From the NCBI GenBank assembly GCA_030605085.1, contig JAUWBH010000027.1, positions 1 through 44,479 of the forward strand: 44,479 nt of DNA, read 5' to 3'. This stretch comes from Promethearchaeota archaeon (GTDB lineage: Archaea > Asgardarchaeota > Lokiarchaeia > Sigynarchaeales > SOKP01). Within the stretch, counting starts at the first letter, position 1. The number at the start of each line of letters is the position of its first letter. The notes under the pieces were generated by a model. It was given only the letters and a program-made list of their open reading frames with translations. It did not search any database and was not told the DNA's origin. The position numbers and the translations under genes are program-made. This document shows positions 11,201 through 18,443 of the stretch, piece after piece.

Positions 11201-13346
11201 CATCGCTTTCACTACATTAGCATTTTATATCGCATCTGAAATTTCAGCGGTAGTTTTACTTTATTATACAGAATTAATTGGAATGCCATCTACAATATTA
11301 TTTTTTCTAAATTCTGTTTTAATATTATTTATTTTAAGCTATTTCTTAAATAAAAAGATAAAGGAAGATTTAAAAATTAAGATTGAATTTGTACTTTTCT
11401 TAGTTATCCAAGGATTATTTCTCGCTACATATTGGATATTTGTATTTATAATATTTAAATTTTTAAATATATTTACCATAAGTTTAATAGTAGTAATTGA
11501 AACATGTTTATCGTTCGTAACCGTTAAGTATATTGATCAAATATTATTAAAGGGAAAACGTCCTAATTTTATTCCAAAAGTTTTTTCTTTTTTAACACTA
11601 CTACTTTATTTCGAGATTAGTATTTTGACTTATGGTATATTTACTGAACTTTTAGGTTTCCTTGGAGCCTTTTTAATTTCTCAGATTGTTCTTTTTATTT
11701 TAACTATTACAGATATTACTTTATTAAAGCAATTAAATAAAACTTTGAGCTATTTAATTCATTTTATTAGCTATTTTATTATTACAGTAATTGTATTCTT
11801 CATTTTGTACGAAACTAGTTTACGATATAATCTAGATTTAATTGTTTTTATTTTGTTTTTGTTTATATCAATGCAATTTTATAGCAATCATTCGTTTTTT
11901 ACATTTTGGACTAATTTAATACCAGATAAATACGAATCTTTTAAAAATGCGGAAAATAAAGTGAAATGCATCATAGGAGCAATATTTTATTTCTTTTTAG
12001 TTTTTTTCGTGCAACGAATAATTGTTTTAACGCAATTGGAATTTCAAATACTTATATTGAGTCTCCTTGTTCACGGTCTTATGTATATAGACAAAATTTA
12101 TTTTAAATTTTTAGGTAAGTTATCTAATTATGTTAAAATATTTTCTTGGCTTGTTGTAATGTTGTTTTCGTCAATCTATTTATTTTGGATATTTAATTTT
12201 TACCTTTACACTATTCTTGTTACCGTAATACCCTTAATCGTCCTGTTTTTCGTTATTGAATTTTATTATTTAATAAAGTTATTAGATTTCATCCAGAAAA
12301 TTCAATCTAAAAAGGAAACCATTAGAAAAATATTGATAACAATTATATATGTTAATTTTATAACATGGCCACTTTACTTCTCGAAATTAAATCTATTCTT
12401 GGTCTTAGACTTATCTTTACTCTCAATTGTTATATTATTTAGTTTAACTTTTATTGATGGATATTTAAAAGTTCTTAAAGAAAAAATTAGACTAAATTTA
12501 AGGAAATTTTCTTTTTTGTGTATCGGAATTTTAGTTTCTTTAGATGTGTTCATATATTTAGATTTGATCGTACAACCATTTTTATTGAATTTGAGTATTG
12601 CTATACTTGTCTTTTTAATTTTTGCCGCTTTTATAGTAAAACCATTTAAAAAACATTCTTTATTGGCTATGGCTTATTGGAACATCAGCTTTTTGTTCTT
12701 AAGCATAATAACCTATTTTATTTTCTTATCGTTTCAAATTAGTTTGTTTTTCTTCTTAATTACTTTAATGATTTATTGGTTTGTATTTGCTTTAGAAAGA
12801 CTAAGAGAAATATTTAGTAAACTAATAGATATTTTAACTATAATTCTTAAAAAAATCAAGAGTTTTGTTCTTATTGCAATTAATGGAATTGTTAATTTCT
12901 TCAAAAAGTACTTCAAAATTATTTGGATAGCGATAAGTATTATTATTTCGATAACATTTGCTATTCTCATCTCGCCCTACTTAGGGATAATGCATTTGAT
13001 ACCAGTAACTCTTGCTGTTTTTGGTTTGCTTTATTCTGTATTACCCTCAGAAGAAATCAGTGATCCCGATAAAAAGTTTAGTCGTAGAATGAAACGCTTA
13101 ATAATAATTTGGGGTAGTGTTATAGGGATTATATTTCTATTTATACCTCTTAATTTTCTTATTCTCATGATTTTTATCGCTATTCTAATTTTAGGAGCAA
13201 TTTTATTACCATACATATATTTTAAAGAAAAACGAGAAAATATTTCCATTAAGTGGAGATTTTATACCACTTTATTCTTTATATTTATTCTTATAATTAC
13301 AGTAATATTGATGTACTTACAATTTATTGGTATTTTAACTATATAA
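5211..13346 (+). CDS. giant repeat membrane protein, 2,711 residues
   Basis: One uninterrupted frame encodes 2,711 residues, nearly all membrane helices with short basic loops. I estimate more than 70 helices. The chain is periodic: a Lys-rich amphipathic segment, a helix that often starts with a small/hydrophobic-Asn motif, a short loop, a second helix, then the next Lys-rich segment. Asn markers lie at residues 95, 170, 329, 379, 441, 515, 576, 639, 702, 763 and 827, mostly 61-75 apart. Later units are less strictly marked but keep the rhythm to the C-terminus. I see no signal for an enzyme, kinase, ATPase or soluble domain. The N-terminus (about 30 residues) is basic and polar. It follows a sensor kinase and a repeat-bearing leader. 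No family is recognised; DUF2339-like many-TM proteins are a superficial alternative at well under half the length. The coding call is secure; the function is unknown. Confidence 0.85.
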   Translation: MNSKKKNSSGERIKKATEVIWKLWWFCFYLIIAPFITSLIVFYIFIFFIGDIYITLGFSVLIFMFSLLFFYKSYDRYKKKPFFKNAKNNLSARINILFLITIASLILTPIFILIIPKDYNFELFPLICYIVLYNIVWYYYYFQPIDAFHSAENKYSHSIDFKKTISKLHNLIVFFNYFVQILFLALVFYFKLSWLLLLITNSFFYLITIFLTRSQLKKIKKANAENRSFVHELTTFQKKFVISVTSLIFTILIQLPIIYLLLPPPGVDFTNLMIYFSISLIVVFIIFYFKSRSYIYLYYESKLEKIRISKDVDALKEATAKKELYQKFNSIFSGIIIAFFILFAFLIKIIIVILFILPFIYILSYLEQKAKYCSEKYTNIVYLFNTIAILAVVSFAILPSLIGPNLLNIQFIIFCISFYFILELFVKFKFFPKENVRILQNILAITSYFLIVYSLYPLFFLEYITFTSNPTIILLSAVLINTIIFLIVLLLSFYRFYPIFKRKSFKLFKISIRINIFLIILFTFILINIRTFFVIKFYLYINILIISTILIPLIFIAFLYINYKIGIFSRENFLLNTYYSSWLLISSIFLSIIFIFYNFITIILLDLLLFSILLHYQIKFGCKLKKIKDFVFEQFTKLNSIFFTVVLFCLNLSIFLIIFTFPLFWTNIILSSYISLIIICVLINILTEQIKIFSKSIAIKINIITLLYTSFLPLYFSLLLTWGTFFVLIVPIILTSIVLYVPIFYISQKELYPKFGRKLLILNSILLSNLSMLIPTIFALELARIGIYVDIILIILTTTLLLFGYLNFLDVSAEKFKIKENKRIKLNFIILIIWFSITFLIFLEFVQMCFIISLKSIIYIILSASALIFFVLNIYTLRIISKLKQKFDENKELLLKHLKIYTIGEYLRNFIFFGIVLSFSFLFLSLIQFSNLLSFESNIFLNLFWHICIFFSFLAVLLIIHEYVIKLKFSKFTQKLELFSWIVLKIFISLFFTIYVVPFSIFNKIFLFILILTLLTPLTIHFFKIAGLNLERSKFFIKKLLLFVFITSIIIFYIELFLFFTLNETIPLFYETPLILITVLFANLFLLSNFCLMVSRDMLEKKSEFKIYYFYGLTSILFFSILYINPIISIFLLILTYVLVLYYRNENLILRFILYFIISYLTFIEIFIILDTYKALSVFKVIPIGLFVVIYLASIIAVLFFSTLVNIYASNHIEKMLLYIILSFWSFVYILTFTKILLIYNITISLFIVLSLRGINLYRREDNRYKWFIKPCILLLIFDFTSWIAYSFIFINPKYLFINPILTFTLTASATSSGFVFLYNNATKKLRDRYFQIVLTSIIINFPTFIYFLLISYFPIHLEQPIALIITLNIGIFLFYISVGIYQWKISWDIWRAGWWAWILLPIINFLLIYNIVTGINVYANAINIFREYDMLIITLIICTLFELPVLYTWIKKHFYHILFVIWGETLYLVYFISLNLFSENALLKNLFFVLFSVILLIPILYKLKLWNIISKLWLLLAVINVSFLIFFLSSIGIKSFGILVSIGIITFGLFFLVYSFFPKIRSKALIFLASYFIILSGIFLFVFFLLFSIILNPFISINLAFIILAGSLFSSKYLKANQKIIHFLISVILIVNFSLLTYFTFSLIPGLELLSIFFAITVFGGSFFVFNHYEMFKPINKGIPWMIMGIGLSLSISSLFITFLNVSLLLISAIFSVIILMFLYYVLDYDDRYIMLFLVPIPLAFLTLAFLFIFEAIHSILILVWLILYLGYFQVIVNIFNYFLKDKESRKEKKRISKFFRNKDQIKAINLTCLIINSTYLSMLIAIIYYLSLFYQILLFLIIWPILMLFSLKIVHLSKMDAKFSKLKIFLNFIGIVMYILIPVGITTNIFLSLIIIEIEMIYLIFLVLIIFNGILFVEVYIVDRIIFKYVQKNIKVHLIFWSWLTFCNAFCVYFYFFHSNIFLLILTISLVNIISNYLLKQIPIKKKEGLSKIRIILSYIAFTTLAFYIASEISAVVLLYYTELIGMPSTILFFLNSVLILFILSYFLNKKIKEDLKIKIEFVLFLVIQGLFLATYWIFVFIIFKFLNIFTISLIVVIETCLSFVTVKYIDQILLKGKRPNFIPKVFSFLTLLLYFEISILTYGIFTELLGFLGAFLISQIVLFILTITDITLLKQLNKTLSYLIHFISYFIITVIVFFILYETSLRYNLDLIVFILFLFISMQFYSNHSFFTFWTNLIPDKYESFKNAENKVKCIIGAIFYFFLVFFVQRIIVLTQLEFQILILSLLVHGLMYIDKIYFKFLGKLSNYVKIFSWLVVMLFSSIYLFWIFNFYLYTILVTVIPLIVLFFVIEFYYLIKLLDFIQKIQSKKETIRKILITIIYVNFITWPLYFSKLNLFLVLDLSLLSIVILFSLTFIDGYLKVLKEKIRLNLRKFSFLCIGILVSLDVFIYLDLIVQPFLLNLSIAILVFLIFAAFIVKPFKKHSLLAMAYWNISFLFLSIITYFIFLSFQISLFFFLITLMIYWFVFALERLREIFSKLIDILTIILKKIKSFVLIAINGIVNFFKKYFKIIWIAISIIISITFAILISPYLGIMHLIPVTLAVFGLLYSVLPSEEISDPDKKFSRRMKRLIIIWGSVIGIIFLFIPLNFLILMIFIAILILGAILLPYIYFKEKRENISIKWRFYTTLFFIFILIITVILMYLQFIGILTI

Positions 13347-13393
13347 AAAAGATTTTTAAAATTTTTAATCTAACTAAGTTGTATAATAATTAT

Positions 13394-15808
13394 TTAATTT
13401 TTCCAAATAAAACAAGATAAATCCCTTTGAGTTGACTTTCGATTAAAATTTGGCTTCAATAACTCTTCAAGCTCAGGAAATTCAAATGGGAATAAATTCT
13501 CGAAGGCTCTTTTTAGTAATTCGATGTACTTCTTTTTATCGTATTGATGTTTTCTCTCGTCGTATAGGTCTGTGAGAATTACTTTCTTCTCGGGAAAATC
13601 GGGATCTGCGTCTGCATTTAAAATTATGTAGCGTACATATTTTCCAGCACTTACCACTACGCCTGATCTTTCTAATTGCTTTGCTGCTACGGCTTGATAG
13701 GAATTTACCTTATATTGTGAAGGTCTTCTGGATATTTTTTGGCGAACGGCAAGTTCTTCTTTTGACATAGCACCGCTTTGAATTCTGCTGATATAATCGT
13801 AAAGAACTTCATTTGCTTTAGGGACTCTTTTCATGAATTCATCTACCGAAGTGGCACCTTGAAAAACATCGATAAAAGCGGATTGGGCACTCTTTACTAT
13901 TTTGGGGGTATCTCTACGCCTAATTTCGATGCCTCTTACCTTCACTTCACCATCACTTTTAATACCCCAATAGTGATTAAGCGTTGGAACATCTGGCTCA
14001 GCTCGAGACGGAAGAAAAACGATGAAATTAAATCTACCATCCCAGCTCATACGAATGCTCGTCTCTTCTGAAATTCTTTCTGCAATTTCTTTAGTTATTT
14101 TCTCAAATATCTCCGGAGGCCTTCCTTTAGTATCTTGAAGCCACATTGAATCTACAATACCGTGTATAACCCGACAACCGTAAGATTCTGCAATTTCAGC
14201 AGCACGCATAAGGAACTCCCGAGCAAAGGCACAAACCGTTTGATGGGCTTCAATTTTGCCAAAACGAGCGTTTTTGAAACCTAAATATCCAAAATTTACT
14301 ACAAGCACCCATTTCAATGCAATGTCCGTGAACTTATAGCGCAAATCTCCAGTTTTTCGAACATAGTCTTTACATTCTAACCTCTTTTTTAAAGGCAAGC
14401 TAATCGACTTTGAAATTATTCCTTCCCTCTTAGAACAAATATGAAAGGCCAATCCTGGAACCTTTATGCCCGTACCGTCTTCCTTACAGCACTTGCAATT
14501 AAGCGTTTCAGAAGAAATGTTGAAATTAGTCATCAACGAAGGATACATTGAAGAAAAATCTAACTCCACCACTTGATCAAACACTCCAATCAATGGCTCA
14601 AATATATGCCCTCCCCGGTCGCCTCTGATTAAATCCATTCCCGTCGAAAAATCTTCGGGACTTTTTTTGAAAGGAGGGATTAAATGATCAAGCTTATAGG
14701 CGTTATAAAACTGTATCGACTGGAGCGCACCCCCAATCGTTACTCGACATAATCGTTGAAGAGGTACCCGCGAGATCCTCGCAACTTCAATAACTCCCGG
14801 GATGTTTCCTTCGTGAAAATGTAGGCTCCCGTAGGTGGTCGTATCAAGGTGGAATCTTCCTGTGAAATACACCTGAATTTTTGAACGGCGCATTATTATT
14901 CCGTACGACATGTAATGATCCGAACCTCCAGAGAGTTCGAAAATGCAATTCTTTAACGGTGTTTTTGTGCGAGAAAAATAAAGATCCTTTGATACTCGAT
15001 TGAACGACGCTCGGGCAGCTAAATAAGGAAAAATAAACTCGTCGCCGCCTTGAGTAAGAATGATATCCGGATCCAGTTTTTCGATAATTTTACTTATTGC
15101 CTTTAAATTCTCAGCTTCGTCTGCTTTGTCAATTAGGATTTTTCTTTTTCTAAGACCGTCAGCCCTCGGAATATTACAATTTTCGTCTTTCTCGACTACA
15201 CTAATTTCTGCATACGCAAGAGGGTCGTTGTAATACGATCTTATCCCGTGCTGCTGAACTTTAATATCTAACCACACTGCCTTCAGAGGAGGTAAATCGT
15301 AAAACAACACTTCGTTGTTGTCTTTCAAATCTAAAGATACTAAACGGTTCACACCATTTTGAGCAGGTTCAATCTTAAAGCTACAGAAAGACATCGGAAA
15401 TAAATCTCTTATGTAGAAATACATTTGTGAGATAGGAAGATCCGTATTATATAAAGTAAAAAGACCAATTTCGTCAATCTCACGAATGGTTGATTTGAAT
15501 ACAGAGGGCTTTGCTACAGAAACGCCAAAAATTTTGGACTTCTCATGATCTTCAAGCTTTATGTATTTTTCACAGATCCTTACGCGTTTAATATTTGGAT
15601 GTGATTTCAAAATGTGCCTTAATCTTTTAAAATCCTTACCAGCACTTTTTCTTGGCACGGCGAAGAATTCTGGATAAAATTCTTCAAATATCTTTACAAC
15701 TTCTTTTCCTTTTTTCACCCAAAGAACTACGCCATCGCTATGCGTTGATACATCAAGAAGCCAGCCATCAAATTGCTCTTGATAATCTGATTTATTTGCC
15801 TTTTTCAT
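13394..15808 (-). CDS. family B DNA polymerase, archaeal PolB2-type with altered exonuclease and motif C
   Basis: 804 residues. Palm motif A is ELDFSSMYPSL with Asp417. Motif B is the LKWVLVVNFGYLGFKNARFG type starting at Lys499. Motif C is HGIVDS at 549-554, so the canonical DTD reads IVD and only the second Asp (553) remains. The exonuclease Exo I position reads DIK at 181-183 instead of DIE, and I could not place intact Exo II or III motifs. These are the features of the archaeal PolB2 lineage, considered to have a degenerate or unusual active site. A role in repair or translesion synthesis rather than replication is inference. It overlaps by 17 bp the upstream gene for its small conserved partner, so the two are coupled. 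Confidence 0.88.
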   Translation of the reverse strand: MKKANKSDYQEQFDGWLLDVSTHSDGVVLWVKKGKEVVKIFEEFYPEFFAVPRKSAGKDFKRLRHILKSHPNIKRVRICEKYIKLEDHEKSKIFGVSVAKPSVFKSTIREIDEIGLFTLYNTDLPISQMYFYIRDLFPMSFCSFKIEPAQNGVNRLVSLDLKDNNEVLFYDLPPLKAVWLDIKVQQHGIRSYYNDPLAYAEISVVEKDENCNIPRADGLRKRKILIDKADEAENLKAISKIIEKLDPDIILTQGGDEFIFPYLAARASFNRVSKDLYFSRTKTPLKNCIFELSGGSDHYMSYGIIMRRSKIQVYFTGRFHLDTTTYGSLHFHEGNIPGVIEVARISRVPLQRLCRVTIGGALQSIQFYNAYKLDHLIPPFKKSPEDFSTGMDLIRGDRGGHIFEPLIGVFDQVVELDFSSMYPSLMTNFNISSETLNCKCCKEDGTGIKVPGLAFHICSKREGIISKSISLPLKKRLECKDYVRKTGDLRYKFTDIALKWVLVVNFGYLGFKNARFGKIEAHQTVCAFAREFLMRAAEIAESYGCRVIHGIVDSMWLQDTKGRPPEIFEKITKEIAERISEETSIRMSWDGRFNFIVFLPSRAEPDVPTLNHYWGIKSDGEVKVRGIEIRRRDTPKIVKSAQSAFIDVFQGATSVDEFMKRVPKANEVLYDYISRIQSGAMSKEELAVRQKISRRPSQYKVNSYQAVAAKQLERSGVVVSAGKYVRYIILNADADPDFPEKKVILTDLYDERKHQYDKKKYIELLKRAFENLFPFEFPELEELLKPNFNRKSTQRDLSCFIWKN

Positions 15809-16067
15809 TGAATTTTTCTTCTAATTCTTTCACTTTTTTCTCTAACATCTCAATTTTCTTTTCCTGCTCAATTGCAAAGGAAAAGAACAAAATTTCCGAA
15901 AGCATTGGACGAGCGCTCAGACTCCCGGCATCGGCATGAATTCGGGCAAAATTCATTAGTTTATGAAAGATTTTCTGGTCTTCTGGTCGAAGAGCTCTCT
16001 TAAAATCCTTCCAGCTTTCTATTTCGTGTTCTAATGCGGGCCTGAAAGAAGGTACTGTCCTACCCAT
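15792..16067 (-). CDS. small PolB2-associated conserved protein (MGRTVPSFR family)
   Basis: Starting at the ATG at 16067 the protein has 91 residues and begins MGRTVPSFRPALEHEIESW. The frame stays open to 16139, but the 24 extra residues are hydrophobic and unlike the family. I recall archaeal proteins with this N-terminus and the block RIHADAGSLSARPMLSEI encoded next to PolB2 polymerases, including in haloarchaea. The C-terminus is a coiled coil (about residues 65-91). The stop overlaps the polymerase start by 17 bp, indicating a two-gene operon. It probably acts with the polymerase as an accessory factor. No biochemical role is known to me. Confidence 0.75.
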   Translation of the reverse strand: MGRTVPSFRPALEHEIESWKDFKRALRPEDQKIFHKLMNFARIHADAGSLSARPMLSEILFFSFAIEQEKKIEMLEKKVKELEEKFNEKGK

Positions 16068-16207
16068 AATTAACCACGAAAAGTAATTCTTTACCAAATT
16101 TAAAAAAAAGTACTTTGTAAATTTACTGATTTCTATCAAAAAAGTTTTAAAGGTTGAATTTCAACAATAAATATTTTAACAAAAAATATTTTGATTGATT
16201 TGTTCTA

Positions 16208-16453
16208 TGCAAGCCACATTCCGTAGAGCCACTCTACGGAAAGAAGGGCATTGGCAGTCGTCTAGCAAAGCACACTTTTGAGTTCGCTCGAGCCAATGGT
16301 TATGAGAAACTCCTTATTTATGTGCGTTCAGGGAACGAAAACGCCAAAAAGTTCTACCAAAATTTAGGTTTCGTCCCCAAAGGGGTTTTATTACGGCAAG
16401 TCAAGATAGATGGTCAGTACGAGGACGAAATTTTCATGGAATTGTTCTTGTGA
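16208..16453 (+). pseudogene. C-terminal fragment of a GNAT N-acetyltransferase
   Basis: 81 codons open to a TGA at 16451 but with no plausible start. The translation runs from VEPLYGKKGIGSRLAKHTF, the GNAT acetyl-CoA-binding motif A, through NENAKKFYQNLGF (motif B) to a final beta strand DEIFMELFL. This is the C-terminal half of a roughly 150-170-residue acetyltransferase. The 5' end stops at a TGA near 16198, and a perfect hairpin at 16219-16241 lies in the first codons. The segment is noticeably more GC-rich than its surroundings, which suggests recent arrival or a donor with different composition. Confidence 0.75.
16219..16241. repeat. perfect 10-bp inverted repeat with 3-base loop
   Basis: ttccgtagag and ctctacggaa flank cca as an exact hairpin. 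It sits at the truncated 5' edge of the GNAT fragment and is GC-richer than the surrounding DNA. It may mark a recombination or excision junction. It is not a typical archaeal terminator, as no T-tract follows. Confidence 0.7.
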
Positions 16454-16462
16454 AAAATTATG

Positions 16463-16597
16463 CTAAAGATTTTTTTTCCATTCTTTATATGCTTTTGTCA
16501 TTTTCCCGCAATGAATTGCTTTCTTTCCAGTTTCTTTTGTAAATTGTTCTTGTAATTGTATTTCACTTTTACTAGAAGGAGCTTTCTTTTTTGCCAT
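16463..16597 (-). CDS. 44-residue protein with ETGKKAI motif
   Basis: Starts at ATG 16597 and ends at TAG 16463. After a basic N-terminus the protein carries F..ETGKKAI.....T..YK.W at residues 19-40. The same pattern, with identical spacing, begins the response regulator at 1711-2655 (residues 15-36). A shared motif in two unrelated contexts argues that this short frame is real and that the motif is a small independent module. It ends 10 bases from the GNAT fragment on the other strand. No function is known. Confidence 0.6.
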   Translation of the reverse strand: MAKKKAPSSKSEIQLQEQFTKETGKKAIHCGKMTKAYKEWKKNL

Positions 16598-16837
16598 AGA
16601 TCCTCAAAACTTTATTAGTTTTTTAATTTATCTATAATTTGTTATGTTAGATATTTAAACATTTTGCTTTTAATTTAAAACAACCACATTAAATCCTAAA
16701 AACTCTTAATTTTAATCTTACAGCGAAAATCTCTCATTTAAAGATAAGTAGTACTTCTTATCATTTTTAATGTACCTTATTTAAATTCTAGCAGTTATTT
16801 TTCTAAATAACAACAAAATAGTTAGAGTTATTATATT

Positions 16838-17251
16838 ATGAGTGAAGAATTAGAAAAATGGCATGCCTCCTGTGGAATCTATTGTAAGAGATGCCCGGGA
16901 GTTAAGTTTTACAATTGTAAAGGATGCAGAGAACAAAAAGGACAAGTAAAAGATTTTCCCGTATGCAAAACTTACGAATGCGTTACCAGTAAAGGATATA
17001 AATTCTGCTACGAATGCGAGGATTTCCCTTGCGAAATGCTCCAACCAATCGTAAATTTTGAGATTTTTGCTCCACATAATTCAAAATTGTATAATTTAGT
17101 CATGATAAAGAAGTTAGGATTAGAAGAATGGGATAAAATTTGTGAAGATAAAACAACTCTGTATTATCAAGGAAAAAAAGTAAAATATGGTGGAGATCCA
17201 CTAACTTTAGAGAAGAAAGATCCAAATTCGTATAAGAAGAAAACCAAATAA
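16838..17251 (+). CDS. DUF3795-type cysteine-rich protein
   Basis: 137 residues. The first 70 residues hold a dense Cys set: CGIYCKRCPG, CKGCRE, CKTYEC, CYECEDFPCE. This matches the DUF3795 pattern, thought to bind zinc or an Fe-S cluster. The C-terminal part is charged. It lies 21 bases before a radical SAM gene on the same strand, so the two are probably co-transcribed, and the Cys-rich protein could be a partner or a substrate of that enzyme. The latter point is inference. Confidence 0.75.
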   Translation: MSEELEKWHASCGIYCKRCPGVKFYNCKGCREQKGQVKDFPVCKTYECVTSKGYKFCYECEDFPCEMLQPIVNFEIFAPHNSKLYNLVMIKKLGLEEWDKICEDKTTLYYQGKKVKYGGDPLTLEKKDPNSYKKKTK

Positions 17252-17272
17252 TGTCAACAGAGGATATTTATC

Positions 17273-18385
17273 GTGACATTTAGCAAAATGTGTAGTTTGC
17301 CTCGAAATGTAGTACTCCATTTGACAGAACTCTGCAATCTTAGATGTAAAATGTGTTATGCTTGGGGTGAAACAGGAGTTTATTCTAACGCTGAGCCCGG
17401 AAGAAAACCAATCACAATGGAGCTTGAGTTAGTAAAGAAGATTATCCGTGATTTAACTCCATCAAAGCCATTTTACAGCCTTTTTGGAGGGGAGCCTTTA
17501 ATGTCCCCTCATCTAGAGGAAGTAATAAAAATGATCAAAGAAGCAGGTTCCATTATAGACACTCCGACCAACGGTACTTTAATAGCAGAACATGCTAAAA
17601 TGCTGATTCGAACGGGGTTTGATCTCGTAAGGGTCTCTATTGATGGCCCTCGGGAGGTTAACGATTCTCAGCGCGGTAAAGGAAGTCACGATAAGGCTTT
17701 TGAGGGTATCGAAACCCTCCATAACGAGAAATTAAAAGCTGGAAAACACAGACCTTTTATTGGAATTATTTATACAGTAACTCCCAAAAATTATAATTCT
17801 ATAAAGGAATTTTTTCTTGAAGATCTTAACCTCTCGGCTATTAAAAATGTATCAATCCAAATTGAAAATTTTCTAACAGACGAAATGGGTGAAAAATACG
17901 CAAAAATGCTTAGAACCGAGTTCGGGATTACAAGCAATAGTTATTGGAAAGGATTGGTTAGACCCATTCAAGATTTTAATGGAGTAGACACCGTTGAATT
18001 AGCACGCCAAGTTAATAATGTGGTTAAAGAACTTAAAAAAATCGGAAAAACTGTTCTACTTTTGCCACCTACTTTCTCTCCAAAAAATCTTAGAGCTTAT
18101 CTCGAAGCGAGATGGGATGATATGGAAGACACTTATCGTGGCTGTGTTATTCCTAGGGTGGGCGTAGATATTACCGCTTCTGGAGATGTAGCTCCTTGCC
18201 ATGTTTTTTACGACCTTATAATGGGAAATCTTTACGAAAATAGTTTCGAAGAAGTATGGAACGGTGAAAATTATCAAAAATTCCGAGCATACATGAAAAA
18301 ACATCAACTAATGTCTATATGCAATGGAGGGTGTTGCATACTTTATTTAGCAGGGAAAAAGAAAAGGAAAAGAAAGAAAGCGTGA
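17273..18385 (+). CDS. radical SAM protein with SPASM-type C-terminal domain
   Basis: 370 residues from a GTG start; an in-frame ATG at residue 6 is an alternative. The radical SAM cluster motif is CNLRCKMC at Cys21, Cys25 and Cys28. GGEP and the STDGP-like SIDGP segment follow. The C-terminus has a SPASM-like set of cysteines (GCVIPR, PCHVFYD, CNGGCC) around IMGNLYENSFEEVWN. Proteins of this kind modify peptides or mature enzymes and cofactors using extra Fe-S clusters. It ends in a strongly basic KKKRKRKKA tail. The gene follows a DUF3795 gene in the same direction. The substrate is unknown. Confidence 0.88.
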   Translation: MTFSKMCSLPRNVVLHLTELCNLRCKMCYAWGETGVYSNAEPGRKPITMELELVKKIIRDLTPSKPFYSLFGGEPLMSPHLEEVIKMIKEAGSIIDTPTNGTLIAEHAKMLIRTGFDLVRVSIDGPREVNDSQRGKGSHDKAFEGIETLHNEKLKAGKHRPFIGIIYTVTPKNYNSIKEFFLEDLNLSAIKNVSIQIENFLTDEMGEKYAKMLRTEFGITSNSYWKGLVRPIQDFNGVDTVELARQVNNVVKELKKIGKTVLLLPPTFSPKNLRAYLEARWDDMEDTYRGCVIPRVGVDITASGDVAPCHVFYDLIMGNLYENSFEEVWNGENYQKFRAYMKKHQLMSICNGGCCILYLAGKKKRKRKKA

Positions 18386-18443
18386 ATTGTTAATTACACA
18401 TCTTTGTAATTAAAGAAGAATCTTGTCCCCTCTTAAATCTCTT

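Noticed and set aside
16067..16139. Long N-terminus of the PolB2-associated protein
   Set aside because: The extra 24 residues are hydrophobic and precede the conserved MGRTVPSFR start.
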